From Isosphaeraceae bacterium (GTDB taxonomy: Bacteria > Planctomycetota > Planctomycetia > Isosphaerales > Isosphaeraceae): a stretch of 64,000 nucleotides of DNA. Location: contig BPJS01000001.1 of NCBI GenBank assembly GCA_026004735.1, positions 3,607,641-3,671,640 on the forward strand, read 5' to 3'. The notes beneath the pieces are model-generated. The model searched no databases. It saw only the letters and a list, made by a program, of their open reading frames with translations, and had not been told where the DNA came from. The translations under genes were made by a program, and so were the position numbers. Shown here piece after piece: positions 55,068-63,633 of this stretch (the stretch's first letter is position 1; each line of letters starts with the position of its first letter).

Positions 55068-57995
55068 ATGCCCAACCCCATCGTGAGCAGCATCATGAGA
55101 CGTGTTTGCCTCGCCCACGCGGCCCTTTGCATCGTGCTGCCGCTCTCGGCCGCGGCGGCGCAAGTTCCCGTCGATCCCACCGGGGAAGCTCCTGCCCCCA
55201 CCGCGGCCGACGCGACCATTGATGTCGGCGCCATGCTGGCCCCCGCCCGCCCCAACAACCCCACCTCGCCAGTCGACACCGACAAAAAGTTTCGCGATTT
55301 CGCCGAAGTGACCCGAGGCGCCGAGAAACTCGACGGCTTCTTCACCCTCTACAAAAAGGACGACCAACTCTTCCTCGAAATCAAACCCAATCAGTTTGAG
55401 CAGCCGTTCCTCGCCCCGATCACGATCGCCCGCGGCCTGGCCCAAGCGGGTGTCCCCCTCACCCGTGAGGACGAAATGGTCCTGCTCTTCCGCCGCCGCG
55501 GCGACCGGGTCCAACTCGTCCGACGCAACGTCAAATACAAGGCTCCCTCGGGAACCCCCGTCGAGAAGGCCGTTCAGCAGAACTACACCGACTCGGTCCT
55601 GATGTCTCTCCCCATCCAGACCCTCAATCCCCAGGCCGGCCAGGCTCCGCTGATCAACCTGAACGATATCTTCCTGACCGACTTCGCCCAGCTCGGCCTC
55701 GGGCAATTCGATCGCTCTCGCTCATCGTGGTCCAAAATCAAAGCCTTCCCCAACAACCTCGAGCTTCAGGTCGAGGCAACCTACAACGGCGGATCAAGCG
55801 GCCGGGGCCTGGGCGGCGACAGCGGCATCGCCGACCCCCGGGGAATCACCGTCGTTCTCCATTACAGCCTGATGAAGCTGCCCGATCCCGGCTACAAGCC
55901 TCGCTACGCCGATCAGCGGGTCGGCCACTTCCTCAGCGCCGTCAAGGACTTCGGCAATAGCGACAAAGAGACTCCCTTCGTCCGGATGATCAACCGCTGG
56001 CGGCTGGAAAAAGCCGACCCCAAGGCCAAGCTCTCCGCGCCGAAAAAGCAAATCGTCTTCTACGTCGAGGATAACGTCCCCTACGAATACCGCCCCTATG
56101 TCGAGGAAGGTATTCGCGAGTGGAACAAGGCCTTCGAGAAGATCGGATTCCGCGACGCCATCGCCGTACGCTGGCAGCAGCCCGGCGAGGTCTTCGACCC
56201 CGAGGACACCAACTACAACACCTTCCGCTGGATCACCACCAACTCGACCTACGCCATGTCCTGCCTTCGGGCCAACCCCTTGACCGGCGAAATGATCGAC
56301 GGCGACGTCATCTTCGACGCCTCCTGGATCCAGGCCTGGAAGGATGACTACGCACTTCTGACCGGCGTTCCGCTTCCCGCCGCCGGCTCAACCAGCCTGA
56401 CGCTCCCTCAGACCCTCGCCGAGGGCGAGATCCTCAGCCCCATCGCCGCCGCCCGCCATGGCTTCGGCATGCCGGGCGGACTGCTCCTCAGCGCCGACCG
56501 TCTGGATCGCGCGGAGCAGCGGCTCAGCCTGGTCCCGGCCGATTGGAACCCGATTCACGACCTGATCGCCCAGCGGCACGCCGGCCAGGGCGCCTCCACC
56601 TGCCACTTCGCCGCCGGCATCCGCATGGAGATGAGCCTGGCAGCTCTGGCCATCGCCCAGCAATCATCCTCCACCGACAAGGATAAGCCCGCAGAAATCA
56701 AGCTTCCCGAGGAACTGATCGGCCAGGGCATCAAGGAAGTCACCATGCACGAAATCGGCCATTCGCTCGGCCTGCGGCACAACTTCCGCGCCAGTGCGAT
56801 GCTCTCGGCCGAACAGCTCAACGACAAGTCGATCACGAGCGTCAAGGGCAACACCGGCAGCGTGATGGACTACACGCCGATCAACCTCGCCCCGCGCGGC
56901 CAGTCTCAGGGCGACTACTTCAGCACGACCATCGGTCCCTACGACTACTGGGCCATCGAATACGCCTACAAGCCCATCGAGGGCGACGAAACCAAGGAGC
57001 TCCAAAAAATCGCCTCCCGCGCTCCCGAGCCGGACCTCGCCTTCGCCACCGACGAGGATCTGCGGCTGAACAACGACCCGCTGGTCAACGCTTACGACCT
57101 CGGGTCCGACCCCTGCCGGTTCGCCCGCGACCGCATCACCCTGGCCCGTGAACTCATCCAGGATCTCGACGAAAAGGTCGTCAAGGACGGCGAATCCTGG
57201 AAACGCGTTCGCCAGGCCTTCAGCTTCCTGCTCGCCCAATGGGGCAACGCCGCCGAACTGGCCGGCCAGCACATCGGCGGCCAGTATGTCCACCGCCATC
57301 ACAAGGCCGACAAGGACGCACGCGACCCGGTCGAGCCTGTCCCCGGCCCCAAACAACGCGAAGCCCTCTCCCTGCTCGTCGACGAAATCTTTAGCGACAA
57401 AATCGGCGGCTTCTCGCCACGTACCCTCCGCCGGCTCGGCTTCGAACGCTGGTATCACTGGGGCGCAGGCTCCTCCGGAACCGTCGATTACCCGGTCTAC
57501 GACCGCATCCTCCAGATCCAACGCATCGCCCTGGACAACTGTCTCCGGAACGACGTGCTCACTCGGCTCCAGAACCAGGAGCTCCAGTCCGAGCCGGACG
57601 CGAACCCCCTGACGCTTGCCGAGCTCTTCCGCACCCTCGCCCAGTCCATCTGGAGCGAACTGGACAGTGCCGCCGATGCCGAGCTGAAGATCTCCACGGT
57701 CCGCCGCAACCTCCAACGCGAGCACTTGCGGCGATTGGCCGGTCTGGTCCTCGGCAGCGCTCGCACCTCCCCCAACGACCTGGTCAGCTTCGTCATCTTC
57801 GGCAGCGGCGGCTCTGCCCCAGCCGACGCCCGCTCCCTGGCCCGGATGCACCTCCGCCAGCTTGCCGCCAAAATCGAAGCGGCACTCAAGCGCGAGGACT
57901 CCAAGATCGACGACACCACCCGCGCCCACCTCGAGGAGTCCCAGGATCGAATCGCCAAGATCCTGTCGGCCGAGCTGGCCTCCAACGAACCCTGA
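55068..57995 (+). CDS. Secreted zinc-dependent metalloprotease (DUF5117/DUF5118-like)
   Basis: This 975-residue exported protein has a signal peptide (MRRVCLAHAALCIVLPLSAAAA). The N-terminal third has the DUF5118/DUF5117-type pattern (GFFTLYKKDDQLFLEI, TREDEMVLLFRRRGDRVQLVRRN), then a metzincin-like catalytic domain: HEIGHSLGLRH (H561, E562, H565, H571) and the Met-turn TGSVMDYTP. The C-terminal third is helical. The family is common in planctomycetes and Bacteroidetes, and its substrates are unknown. The ATG at 55068 lies ten bases after GGAGG at 55053-55057; other in-frame starts (GTG 55059, ATG 55095) are possible. An intrinsic terminator follows at 58010. Confidence 0.88.
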   Translation: MPNPIVSSIMRRVCLAHAALCIVLPLSAAAAQVPVDPTGEAPAPTAADATIDVGAMLAPARPNNPTSPVDTDKKFRDFAEVTRGAEKLDGFFTLYKKDDQLFLEIKPNQFEQPFLAPITIARGLAQAGVPLTREDEMVLLFRRRGDRVQLVRRNVKYKAPSGTPVEKAVQQNYTDSVLMSLPIQTLNPQAGQAPLINLNDIFLTDFAQLGLGQFDRSRSSWSKIKAFPNNLELQVEATYNGGSSGRGLGGDSGIADPRGITVVLHYSLMKLPDPGYKPRYADQRVGHFLSAVKDFGNSDKETPFVRMINRWRLEKADPKAKLSAPKKQIVFYVEDNVPYEYRPYVEEGIREWNKAFEKIGFRDAIAVRWQQPGEVFDPEDTNYNTFRWITTNSTYAMSCLRANPLTGEMIDGDVIFDASWIQAWKDDYALLTGVPLPAAGSTSLTLPQTLAEGEILSPIAAARHGFGMPGGLLLSADRLDRAEQRLSLVPADWNPIHDLIAQRHAGQGASTCHFAAGIRMEMSLAALAIAQQSSSTDKDKPAEIKLPEELIGQGIKEVTMHEIGHSLGLRHNFRASAMLSAEQLNDKSITSVKGNTGSVMDYTPINLAPRGQSQGDYFSTTIGPYDYWAIEYAYKPIEGDETKELQKIASRAPEPDLAFATDEDLRLNNDPLVNAYDLGSDPCRFARDRITLARELIQDLDEKVVKDGESWKRVRQAFSFLLAQWGNAAELAGQHIGGQYVHRHHKADKDARDPVEPVPGPKQREALSLLVDEIFSDKIGGFSPRTLRRLGFERWYHWGAGSSGTVDYPVYDRILQIQRIALDNCLRNDVLTRLQNQELQSEPDANPLTLAELFRTLAQSIWSELDSAADAELKISTVRRNLQREHLRRLAGLVLGSARTSPNDLVSFVIFGSGGSAPADARSLARMHLRQLAAKIEAALKREDSKIDDTTRAHLEESQDRIAKILSAELASNEP

Positions 57996-58009
57996 TCCAA
58001 CCCACCTCA

Positions 58010-58055
58010 GCGACCGGCGACGCCCTACCGTCGCCGGTCGCCCCCCCCTTTTTTT
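58010..58055 (+). terminator. Intrinsic terminator after the metalloprotease gene
   Basis: GCGACCGGCGAC (58010-58021) pairs perfectly over 12 bases with GTCGCCGGTCGC (58030-58041), with an eight-base loop, then eight C and seven T. It lies 14 bases after the stop. Confidence 0.85.
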
Positions 58056-58057
58056 CC

Positions 58058-58086
58058 TTGACCGACGCCAGTCAGGTCTCGATAAT
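58058..58086 (+). promoter_or_regulatory. Sigma70-type promoter for the YiiX-like gene
   Basis: TTGACC (58058-58063), a 17-base spacer and GATAAT (58081-58086) match five of six bases in each box. It begins two bases after the T-run of the previous terminator. The predicted leader is about 190 bases and contains the hairpin at 58126-58149. Confidence 0.62.
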
Positions 58087-58125
58087 CTATTCATGTAGTC
58101 CATCGAGCGATTTTCTCAATGAATC

Positions 58126-58149
58126 GCCCTGTCCTGTTTGGGACAGGGC
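58126..58149 (+). promoter_or_regulatory. Perfect leader hairpin, possible attenuator
   Basis: GCCCTGTCC (58126-58134) pairs perfectly with GGACAGGGC (58141-58149), with a six-base loop, about 35 bases after the predicted transcription start. The following GTCTTCGTTTGGG is only weakly T-rich, so termination is uncertain. Confidence 0.4.
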
Positions 58150-58283
58150 GTCTTCGTTTGGGTGGACGGGGATTCTCTTGTGGTACCGACCTCGATCTGG
58201 CCCTGGGCCGGGCCACGGATCGCCTGGCCAGGCTTGCTCTGCGGCCTCTGCCAGATCGCGGCAGGAAGAGGATTTGTGCCTCG

Positions 58284-59246
58284 ATGATTTGGGTCTACTG
58301 CTGGATGGTCGCGCTCTCGACGCAGGCGGCGAATCCGGGCGGCCCGACCGACCATCTGCGACCGCCTGGCTGGCAGGGCAACCCCTGGGGCCCTCAGGCC
58401 ACCGAGGCGCGCCGCGCGGGTCTGATCCCGCCGATCCCCATGACCCCGGCTATGGCCAAGTGGGAGCGGTGGGGGAAGCGGGTGCTCCGAGATGGGGATA
58501 TCGTCTTCCGTCTCGACGACGCCCGCGCCTTGCTCGGCTACTTCCCGTTTAGCCGCTTCATCGCCCAGGCCACCGCGAGTCCGTTCTCGCACACGGGGAT
58601 TGTCGCCATCGAAGAGGGCCGGCCGTTCGTTTACGACACCAGCGCCGGCGGGGTCCGCCGCCAACCCTTCTGTGTCTGGGTCCTCGACAATATCGGACCG
58701 TTCGGCGTTCGGCGTCTCCGCTCCGACCTTCAATCGTATGCCCCCGGCGCTGTCGCCTACTGTCGCCGCGTCTTTGAGGAGCAGCCCCCCTTCGACTTCG
58801 AATTCGACCCCGACGACCGCAAACTCTACTGCGCCGAGATGACCGAGAAAGCCTTCCGCTCCCAGGGGCTCGAGCTGTCCGAACCCATCCGCATCGGGGA
58901 TTGGGAAAACCTGGGCCGCTACCCGGTCTTCTCCTGGCTGATCCGCCATCTCTCCCGGATCCTGCTCGAACAGCCCATCTCGCTCGACCAGCACGTCTGG
59001 GTTCCCGGCAATAACCAGTGCGGGATCTGGGCCTCCGCGCTCCTGGAAACCGTCCACGCTCCCCCCCAGCTCGCGGGTCCCGACCCTGCACTCACCCGCT
59101 TGCCCGGCCAGGAACTCAAACGCGACCTGGGTCTATTCCGATTCGTCCAGGCCCAGATCCGGCGCTCGCTGGCCGATGCGGCCGTGCGCCTGGCCTTAGG
59201 CGACCGCCTCGGCTTCTTCCTGGAACGGGCGCGGCCCTGGTGGTGA
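58284..59246 (+). CDS. YiiX-like permuted papain-fold protein, secreted
   Basis: This 320-residue protein starts with a short signal (IWVYCWMVALSTQA). It has the permuted NlpC/P60-like layout of the YiiX/YaeF family: DGDIVFRL and SPFSHTGIVAIEEGRPFVYDTS with the catalytic His, then YCAEMTEKAF with the nucleophilic Cys, and a long C-terminal helical part. Members act as amidases or lipid/peptide hydrolases; the substrate is unknown. The ATG at 58284 opens the signal; GGAAGAGGA lies about 11 bases upstream. The gene has its own promoter and leader hairpin. Confidence 0.82.
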   Translation: MIWVYCWMVALSTQAANPGGPTDHLRPPGWQGNPWGPQATEARRAGLIPPIPMTPAMAKWERWGKRVLRDGDIVFRLDDARALLGYFPFSRFIAQATASPFSHTGIVAIEEGRPFVYDTSAGGVRRQPFCVWVLDNIGPFGVRRLRSDLQSYAPGAVAYCRRVFEEQPPFDFEFDPDDRKLYCAEMTEKAFRSQGLELSEPIRIGDWENLGRYPVFSWLIRHLSRILLEQPISLDQHVWVPGNNQCGIWASALLETVHAPPQLAGPDPALTRLPGQELKRDLGLFRFVQAQIRRSLADAAVRLALGDRLGFFLERARPWW

Positions 59247-59301
59247 GCCTTCCCCGCCGCTTGTCCCGGCGCGGCCTCGGCCCAATCCGCCATCCGGGCG
59301 T

Positions 59302-60162
59302 CTACACCTTGCGATGCTCGGTCGTCACGGCCTGCCCGCCCTCGGGCAGGTCGATGACCTGATAGTCGCCGAACAGATGCGGACTCTCGGCCCGGAGCAC
59401 GCCGAGCACCGCCAAGGCCACCTTGCGGATCTCGGCATCCGCCGCCGCGTCCCCACGCATTTCGATAAAGTGCCGCAACGCCCGCGCGTTGCCCGTGACG
59501 AAGATCTTCGTCTCGGTCGCATTCGGCAGAACGCTCCGCGCCGCCTCCCGCGCCCGCTTGCGCCGCAGCGTCCGATCGGGGATCTGGGCAAACCGCTCCA
59601 TCAACGCCTCGGCTAGCCGCCGGTACGCGTCCTGGCACGCCGAGATCGCCTCGAGCCAGACGGCGTGCAGCTCCGGGTCCTCGGCGATCACGTCGGGCTC
59701 GACGAACTCAGCTTCGCTCTCGTCGACGAAGCGCTGGCTGAGTTGGCTGTAGCCAAACCCCGCGCGATGGCGCACCAGTTCATGCGTCATCGCCCGGCTC
59801 ACGCCCGTCAGAATCAAATTGTAGACCGCGTGCTCCAGAACCGAGCCGTGGCCCACTTCGAGCAGATGACTGATGTAGGCCCGGTTTCCGCCCGGTCGCG
59901 GCCGGGCAAATGACATGTAACAAAGCCGACCCGCCGTCTCGACGAGTTTCTCCCCGCCCACTTCAGTGTCGGTCACCCAGGTGCTGACCTCGTGGTCATT
60001 CAGAAATCGCTCCAGTTCCGTCTCATCGACCGTCTGCCGGCCGACCAGATAAACCCTCGGCTCACGCACAATCCGGATCGTCGGACTTGGACTGCCTTCG
60101 GATTCGGGCATCATGGGCAACTCACTCGAGGCCGAGTCTTGGGTCTTCGGAAAAGCTGGCAT
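59302..60162 (-). CDS. thyX: FAD-dependent thymidylate synthase
   Basis: This 286-residue flavoenzyme makes dTMP from dUMP with methylene-tetrahydrofolate and NADPH. The ThyX signature RHRAGFGYSQLSQRF is present (RHRx7S type), as are GHGSVLEHAVYNLILTGVSRAMTHELVRHR, the dUMP and FAD contacts ETKIFVTGNARALRHFIEMR, and a C-terminal tail. The N-terminal 30 residues are an extra polar leader; ATG 60162 is the longest start and the ATG pair at codons 17-18 is also possible. It is convergent with the YiiX-like gene and divergent from the helicase gene. Confidence 0.92.
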   Translation of the reverse strand: MPAFPKTQDSASSELPMMPESEGSPSPTIRIVREPRVYLVGRQTVDETELERFLNDHEVSTWVTDTEVGGEKLVETAGRLCYMSFARPRPGGNRAYISHLLEVGHGSVLEHAVYNLILTGVSRAMTHELVRHRAGFGYSQLSQRFVDESEAEFVEPDVIAEDPELHAVWLEAISACQDAYRRLAEALMERFAQIPDRTLRRKRAREAARSVLPNATETKIFVTGNARALRHFIEMRGDAAADAEIRKVALAVLGVLRAESPHLFGDYQVIDLPEGGQAVTTEHRKV

Positions 60163-60215
60163 GATAGCGTATCATCCTCTAGGGTAACCCGTCTCAGTCC
60201 GGCTCGTTGGCCTCG

Positions 60216-62240
60216 ATGCGCAAAATACGGCTGGCTCAGACCCGACGGCATGACTTGTGGGACCGCCTCAGCGCTGATCTCAACCCAGCGCAACTGGCCG
60301 CTGCCACCGCGCCTGACGGCTTCAATCTGATCCTGGCCGGCCCCGGTTCCGGAAAGACCCGGGTCATCACCTACCGGGTGGCCCACCTGATCGCCACCGG
60401 CGTCCCCGCCGAGTCGATCCTCCTAGTCACCTTCACCCGCCGGGCCGCTCGCGAAATGATCGCCCGGCTCGAAACCCTGGTCGGTTCGTCCGCCGCGCGG
60501 GTCTGGGCTGGAACATTTCATCATATCGGCAACCGCCTGCTCCGAGACTACGCCGAGATTCTCGGAATTCGCCCCAATTTCTCGATCCTCGATCGTGAGG
60601 ATCAGCTTGACCTGGTCAAACTGGCCATGCACGACGCGGGTCTGACCAGCTCCTCGGCCTTCAGGCCCCAGCCCGAGAGCCTTCGCGACCTGCTCTCCGC
60701 GGCCTTCAACCTCAGTCTGCCGCTCGACCAAGTGGTCCGAGAGATCTACCCGGGGCTGATCGAATGGCTGCCCCGGCTCGAAGCCACCGCAACCCACTAC
60801 GCCGCCCGGAAGCGACAGGCTAACTGCCTCGACTTCGACGACCTGCTCGCCGAGTGGGTGCGGCTGATCCAGGATTTCCCGGAACCACGAACCGCCATGG
60901 CTCGCCAGTTCCGCCATATCCTGGTCGACGAGCTTCAAGACACCAACCGTCCCCAGATCCAGATCGTCGAGCGGCTCGCCCGCGCTGGCCACGGCAACCT
61001 GACGGCCGTCGGTGACGATGCCCAGTCCATCTACCGCTTCCGCGGCGCCGACTACGACAACATTCTGCGGTTCCCCGAGCGCAACCCGGACGCGCGAATC
61101 TTCTCGCTCGACCTCAATTACCGCTCCACTCCCCAGATCGTCGCCTTCGCCGCCGCCGTCATCGCCGCCAACCAGACCGGTTTTCCCAAACACCTCCGCG
61201 CCACTCGGCCCGATGGCCCTCGGCCGGCCCTGGTCGCCGCGGCCGACACCTTCGAGGAGGCCGAGATCGTCTGCCAACTCGTCCTTGATGCCCTCGATCA
61301 GGGCGTCGAACTTCGCCGCCAGGCCGTCCTCTTCCGAAACCACCAGGATAGCGCTCTTCTTCAGGCCGAGCTGCTCGCGCGCAAAATCCCCTACGAGGTC
61401 CGCAGCGGACTCCGCTTCTTCGAACAAGCCCACATCAAGGACGTCCTGGCCTACCTCCGCATCCACGTCAACCCCCGCGACGAAATAGCCTGGCGACGGC
61501 TCCTGTTGATGATCCCTGGCGTCGGAACCACCACCGCAGGCGCTCTGTTCGCCATCCTCAGCCGTGCCCCGGATCCGCTTCGGGCCATCGAAGCCGAAAC
61601 CACGATGGCCGCCGTCCCTGCTCGCAGCCGTGGCCTCTTCGCCGCCTTCGTCGCCGATCTGCGAAAGATCCGCAAAACCAAGCCCGACTCAAATCCCGCC
61701 GACGCCATCCACGCCATCCTCGCCAGCGGCTACGCCAACTACCTCCGCGGTCGCTACGACCGGCCCGACAACCGCATCGAAGACCTCGGCCAGCTCGCGC
61801 TACTGGCCAGCCGCTACAACTCGCTCGAACGCTTCATCGCCGACGTCCTGCTAGCCGGCGACGTCTACGCCGCCGATCGGATCGACCCAGACGACCCCTC
61901 CGATGCCCTGGTCCTGAGCACCATCCATCAGGCCAAGGGCCTGGAATGGAGCCGCGTCTACATCATCCGCCTGGTCGAAGACAGCTTCCCCCACGCCCGA
62001 TCCCTCCAAGAACCCGGCGGCCTGGAGGAAGAACGCCGCCTGCTCTACGTCGCCGCCTCACGCGCCCAGGACGAACTGACGCTCCTCTATCCCCAATTGC
62101 TCGACCGCCGCCGGCGAATCTCCATCCAACTGGCAACCCCTAGCCGCTTCCTCACCGAACTCGATCCCACGCTCTACGACCCCGTCCCAATCGAACGCGC
62201 CGGCGACATCGCCTGGACCGACGGCCCACCCCTTCCCTGA
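60216..62240 (+). CDS. UvrD/PcrA/Rep-family ATP-dependent DNA helicase
   Basis: This 674-residue superfamily 1 helicase has Walker A AGPGSGKTRVITYR, motif Ia FTRRAAREM, motif II VDELQDTNRPQ, motif III VGDDAQSIYRFRGA, motif IV LNYRSTPQI, motif V LSTIHQAKGLEW and motif VI EERRLLYVAASRAQDEL. It unwinds DNA 3'-5' in repair or replication-fork rescue. The DELQD in motif II differs from the common DEFQD or DEYQD. ATG 60216 was chosen; a TTG at 60207 also fits. A hairpin terminator follows at 62247-62280. Confidence 0.92.
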   Translation: MRKIRLAQTRRHDLWDRLSADLNPAQLAAATAPDGFNLILAGPGSGKTRVITYRVAHLIATGVPAESILLVTFTRRAAREMIARLETLVGSSAARVWAGTFHHIGNRLLRDYAEILGIRPNFSILDREDQLDLVKLAMHDAGLTSSSAFRPQPESLRDLLSAAFNLSLPLDQVVREIYPGLIEWLPRLEATATHYAARKRQANCLDFDDLLAEWVRLIQDFPEPRTAMARQFRHILVDELQDTNRPQIQIVERLARAGHGNLTAVGDDAQSIYRFRGADYDNILRFPERNPDARIFSLDLNYRSTPQIVAFAAAVIAANQTGFPKHLRATRPDGPRPALVAAADTFEEAEIVCQLVLDALDQGVELRRQAVLFRNHQDSALLQAELLARKIPYEVRSGLRFFEQAHIKDVLAYLRIHVNPRDEIAWRRLLLMIPGVGTTTAGALFAILSRAPDPLRAIEAETTMAAVPARSRGLFAAFVADLRKIRKTKPDSNPADAIHAILASGYANYLRGRYDRPDNRIEDLGQLALLASRYNSLERFIADVLLAGDVYAADRIDPDDPSDALVLSTIHQAKGLEWSRVYIIRLVEDSFPHARSLQEPGGLEEERRLLYVAASRAQDELTLLYPQLLDRRRRISIQLATPSRFLTELDPTLYDPVPIERAGDIAWTDGPPLP

Positions 62241-62246
62241 ACACGC

Positions 62247-62280
62247 GGAGCCCAGCCCCTCGATCGAGAGGCTGGGCTCC
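62247..62280. terminator. Bidirectional hairpin between the helicase gene and the Cys-rich gene
   Basis: GGAGCCCAGCC (62247-62257) pairs perfectly with GGCTGGGCTCC (62270-62280); the loop contains the palindrome CTCGATCGAG. There is no T-run, but the position between convergent genes suits a terminator or transcript-end element. Confidence 0.5.
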
Positions 62281-62337
62281 CCGGTCGTAACCCGGCTCAC
62301 TCCCAAGAGGCCGTCGAAACGGCACTCCGAACCGCTC

Positions 62338-62562
62338 TCAGGTCGGCTCGTAGCAGGACCGCTCGCGGTTGCAGCATCCGTCCCGGTCGACCAGGTCGTC
62401 GTCCGGCCCGAAGCTCTTCATCGTCTTCAGACACCAGAAGATCGTATTGTCGTACCCCTCATGCGTCTCACTGCCAAGCCCGTCGGTGTAGACGTACATC
62501 CCCTTGTGGCGGAGATGGCGGCAGGCCACCTGCGGCACCGGCTCGTTGTGCGTCTGGCTCAT
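62338..62562 (-). CDS. Small Cys-rich protein in the xanthine-dehydrogenase-type operon
   Basis: This 74-residue protein has cysteines at 14, 44, 63, 64 and 70 and histidines at 5, 16, 19 and 34 (QVACRHLRHKGMYVYTDG; FWCLKTMKSFGPDD; DGCCNRERSC). This pattern is consistent with a small metal-binding protein. It starts five bases after the stop of the FAD-subunit gene, so it is almost certainly cotranscribed. I do not recognise the family. A GGGAGGG 12 bases upstream is a possible ribosome-binding site. Confidence 0.7.
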   Translation of the reverse strand: MSQTHNEPVPQVACRHLRHKGMYVYTDGLGSETHEGYDNTIFWCLKTMKSFGPDDDLVDRDGCCNRERSCYEPT

Positions 62563-62567
62563 CGGTG

Positions 62568-63611
62568 TCAGCCCTCCCAGTATCGCTGCCCGACCGCGGC
62601 AAGCAGCGCCCGCTTCACGGCCGTGCGGGTCAGGGTCACCTTGTAGCCATTCATCGACAGCGGCTTGGCCCCTTCGACGGCCGCTTGACCAGCCGCCTCG
62701 GCCGTCTCGGTTGAGACCACATGGCCGGTGATCGCCCGCTCGGCCGCTTCAGCCCGATAGGGAATCGGCGCCACCGAACCCAGCACCACCGACGCCTTGC
62801 TCACCCGGTCCCCATCCATCGTCAGCGCCACCGAGCAGAGCACCAGCGGCCAGTCGTGCGACTGCTTCTGTCGCACCTCATAAGTCGCGTTCCGCGGCCC
62901 CGCCGTGAACCGGACTTGCGTCAACAACTCCCCGGGCCGCAGCGTCAACTCGCTCTCGCCGGCCGACTGCGGGATCCGATACAACTCGGCAACGGGAACC
63001 GTGCGCTCGCCGTCCGGACCGACCAGCGTTGCCGTCGCTCCCAAGGCAATCAGCGGCGGTGCCAGGCTCGACGAGTGCGCATAAAGCGCATCGCCATCGG
63101 TCATAAAGATCGCCGCGTATCGGTTGTCACCGTCGCGCACCAGGTGAGCAGTTTCCTCAACATCGATCGGGGCATACTCTCCCTCAAGCTCGCGGACCAG
63201 GTTACGGCCCTGCTTGCGACCCCCCAACAGCCCAAATCCATTGCGGAAATACCAGTCGCAGGGCCGCTGGCACAGATTGCCGCCCAGCGTCGCCATGTTG
63301 CGAATCTGGGGGCTGCCGACTTCCAGAGCCGCCTGCCGGACCGCGGGGGCCAGCTCGGCCAGCGCCGCATGCTGAACCAGATCGACAAGCCGCGTCGCCG
63401 CACCGAGCGTCACCACGCTCCCCTCGACCCGGATCCCGCTCAGCTCGGGAATCCCTTTGACGTAAACCACACGCGCCGGCCGGACAATATCGTCCTTCAT
63501 CCGGCTGATCAGATCCGTGCCCCCGGCCAGCGCCGCGCTCGATCCGCTTCCGCCCAGCGCCTTCACCGCGTCGGCAATGCTGGTCGGGCTGGCATACTCA
63601 AAGGCTCTCAT
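62568..63611 (-). CDS. FAD-binding subunit of a xanthine dehydrogenase/aldehyde oxidoreductase-type enzyme
   Basis: This 347-residue protein belongs to the FAD-binding subunit family of molybdenum hydroxylases. It has the FAD-contact motifs AGGTDLISRMKD (about residues 30-41), GAATRLVDLVQH and IRNMATLGGNLCQRPC, and the CO-dehydrogenase flavoprotein C-terminal domain (TLRPGELLTQVRFTAG). The CQRPCDWYFR insert resembles the PaoB/YagS subgroup, which has a [4Fe-4S] cluster, but the other expected cysteines are not seen. It is 22 bases after the molybdopterin-subunit gene and five bases before the small Cys-rich gene. Confidence 0.88.
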   Translation of the reverse strand: MRAFEYASPTSIADAVKALGGSGSSAALAGGTDLISRMKDDIVRPARVVYVKGIPELSGIRVEGSVVTLGAATRLVDLVQHAALAELAPAVRQAALEVGSPQIRNMATLGGNLCQRPCDWYFRNGFGLLGGRKQGRNLVRELEGEYAPIDVEETAHLVRDGDNRYAAIFMTDGDALYAHSSSLAPPLIALGATATLVGPDGERTVPVAELYRIPQSAGESELTLRPGELLTQVRFTAGPRNATYEVRQKQSHDWPLVLCSVALTMDGDRVSKASVVLGSVAPIPYRAEAAERAITGHVVSTETAEAAGQAAVEGAKPLSMNGYKVTLTRTAVKRALLAAVGQRYWEG

Positions 63612-63633
63612 GGCTCTCTCAGCCCTCCCGTTC

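Noticed and set aside
56664..58103. 479-codon minus-strand open frame opposite the metalloprotease gene
   Set aside because: No recognisable domain, Val/Gly/Asp rich; the plus strand has the HEIGH metalloprotease.
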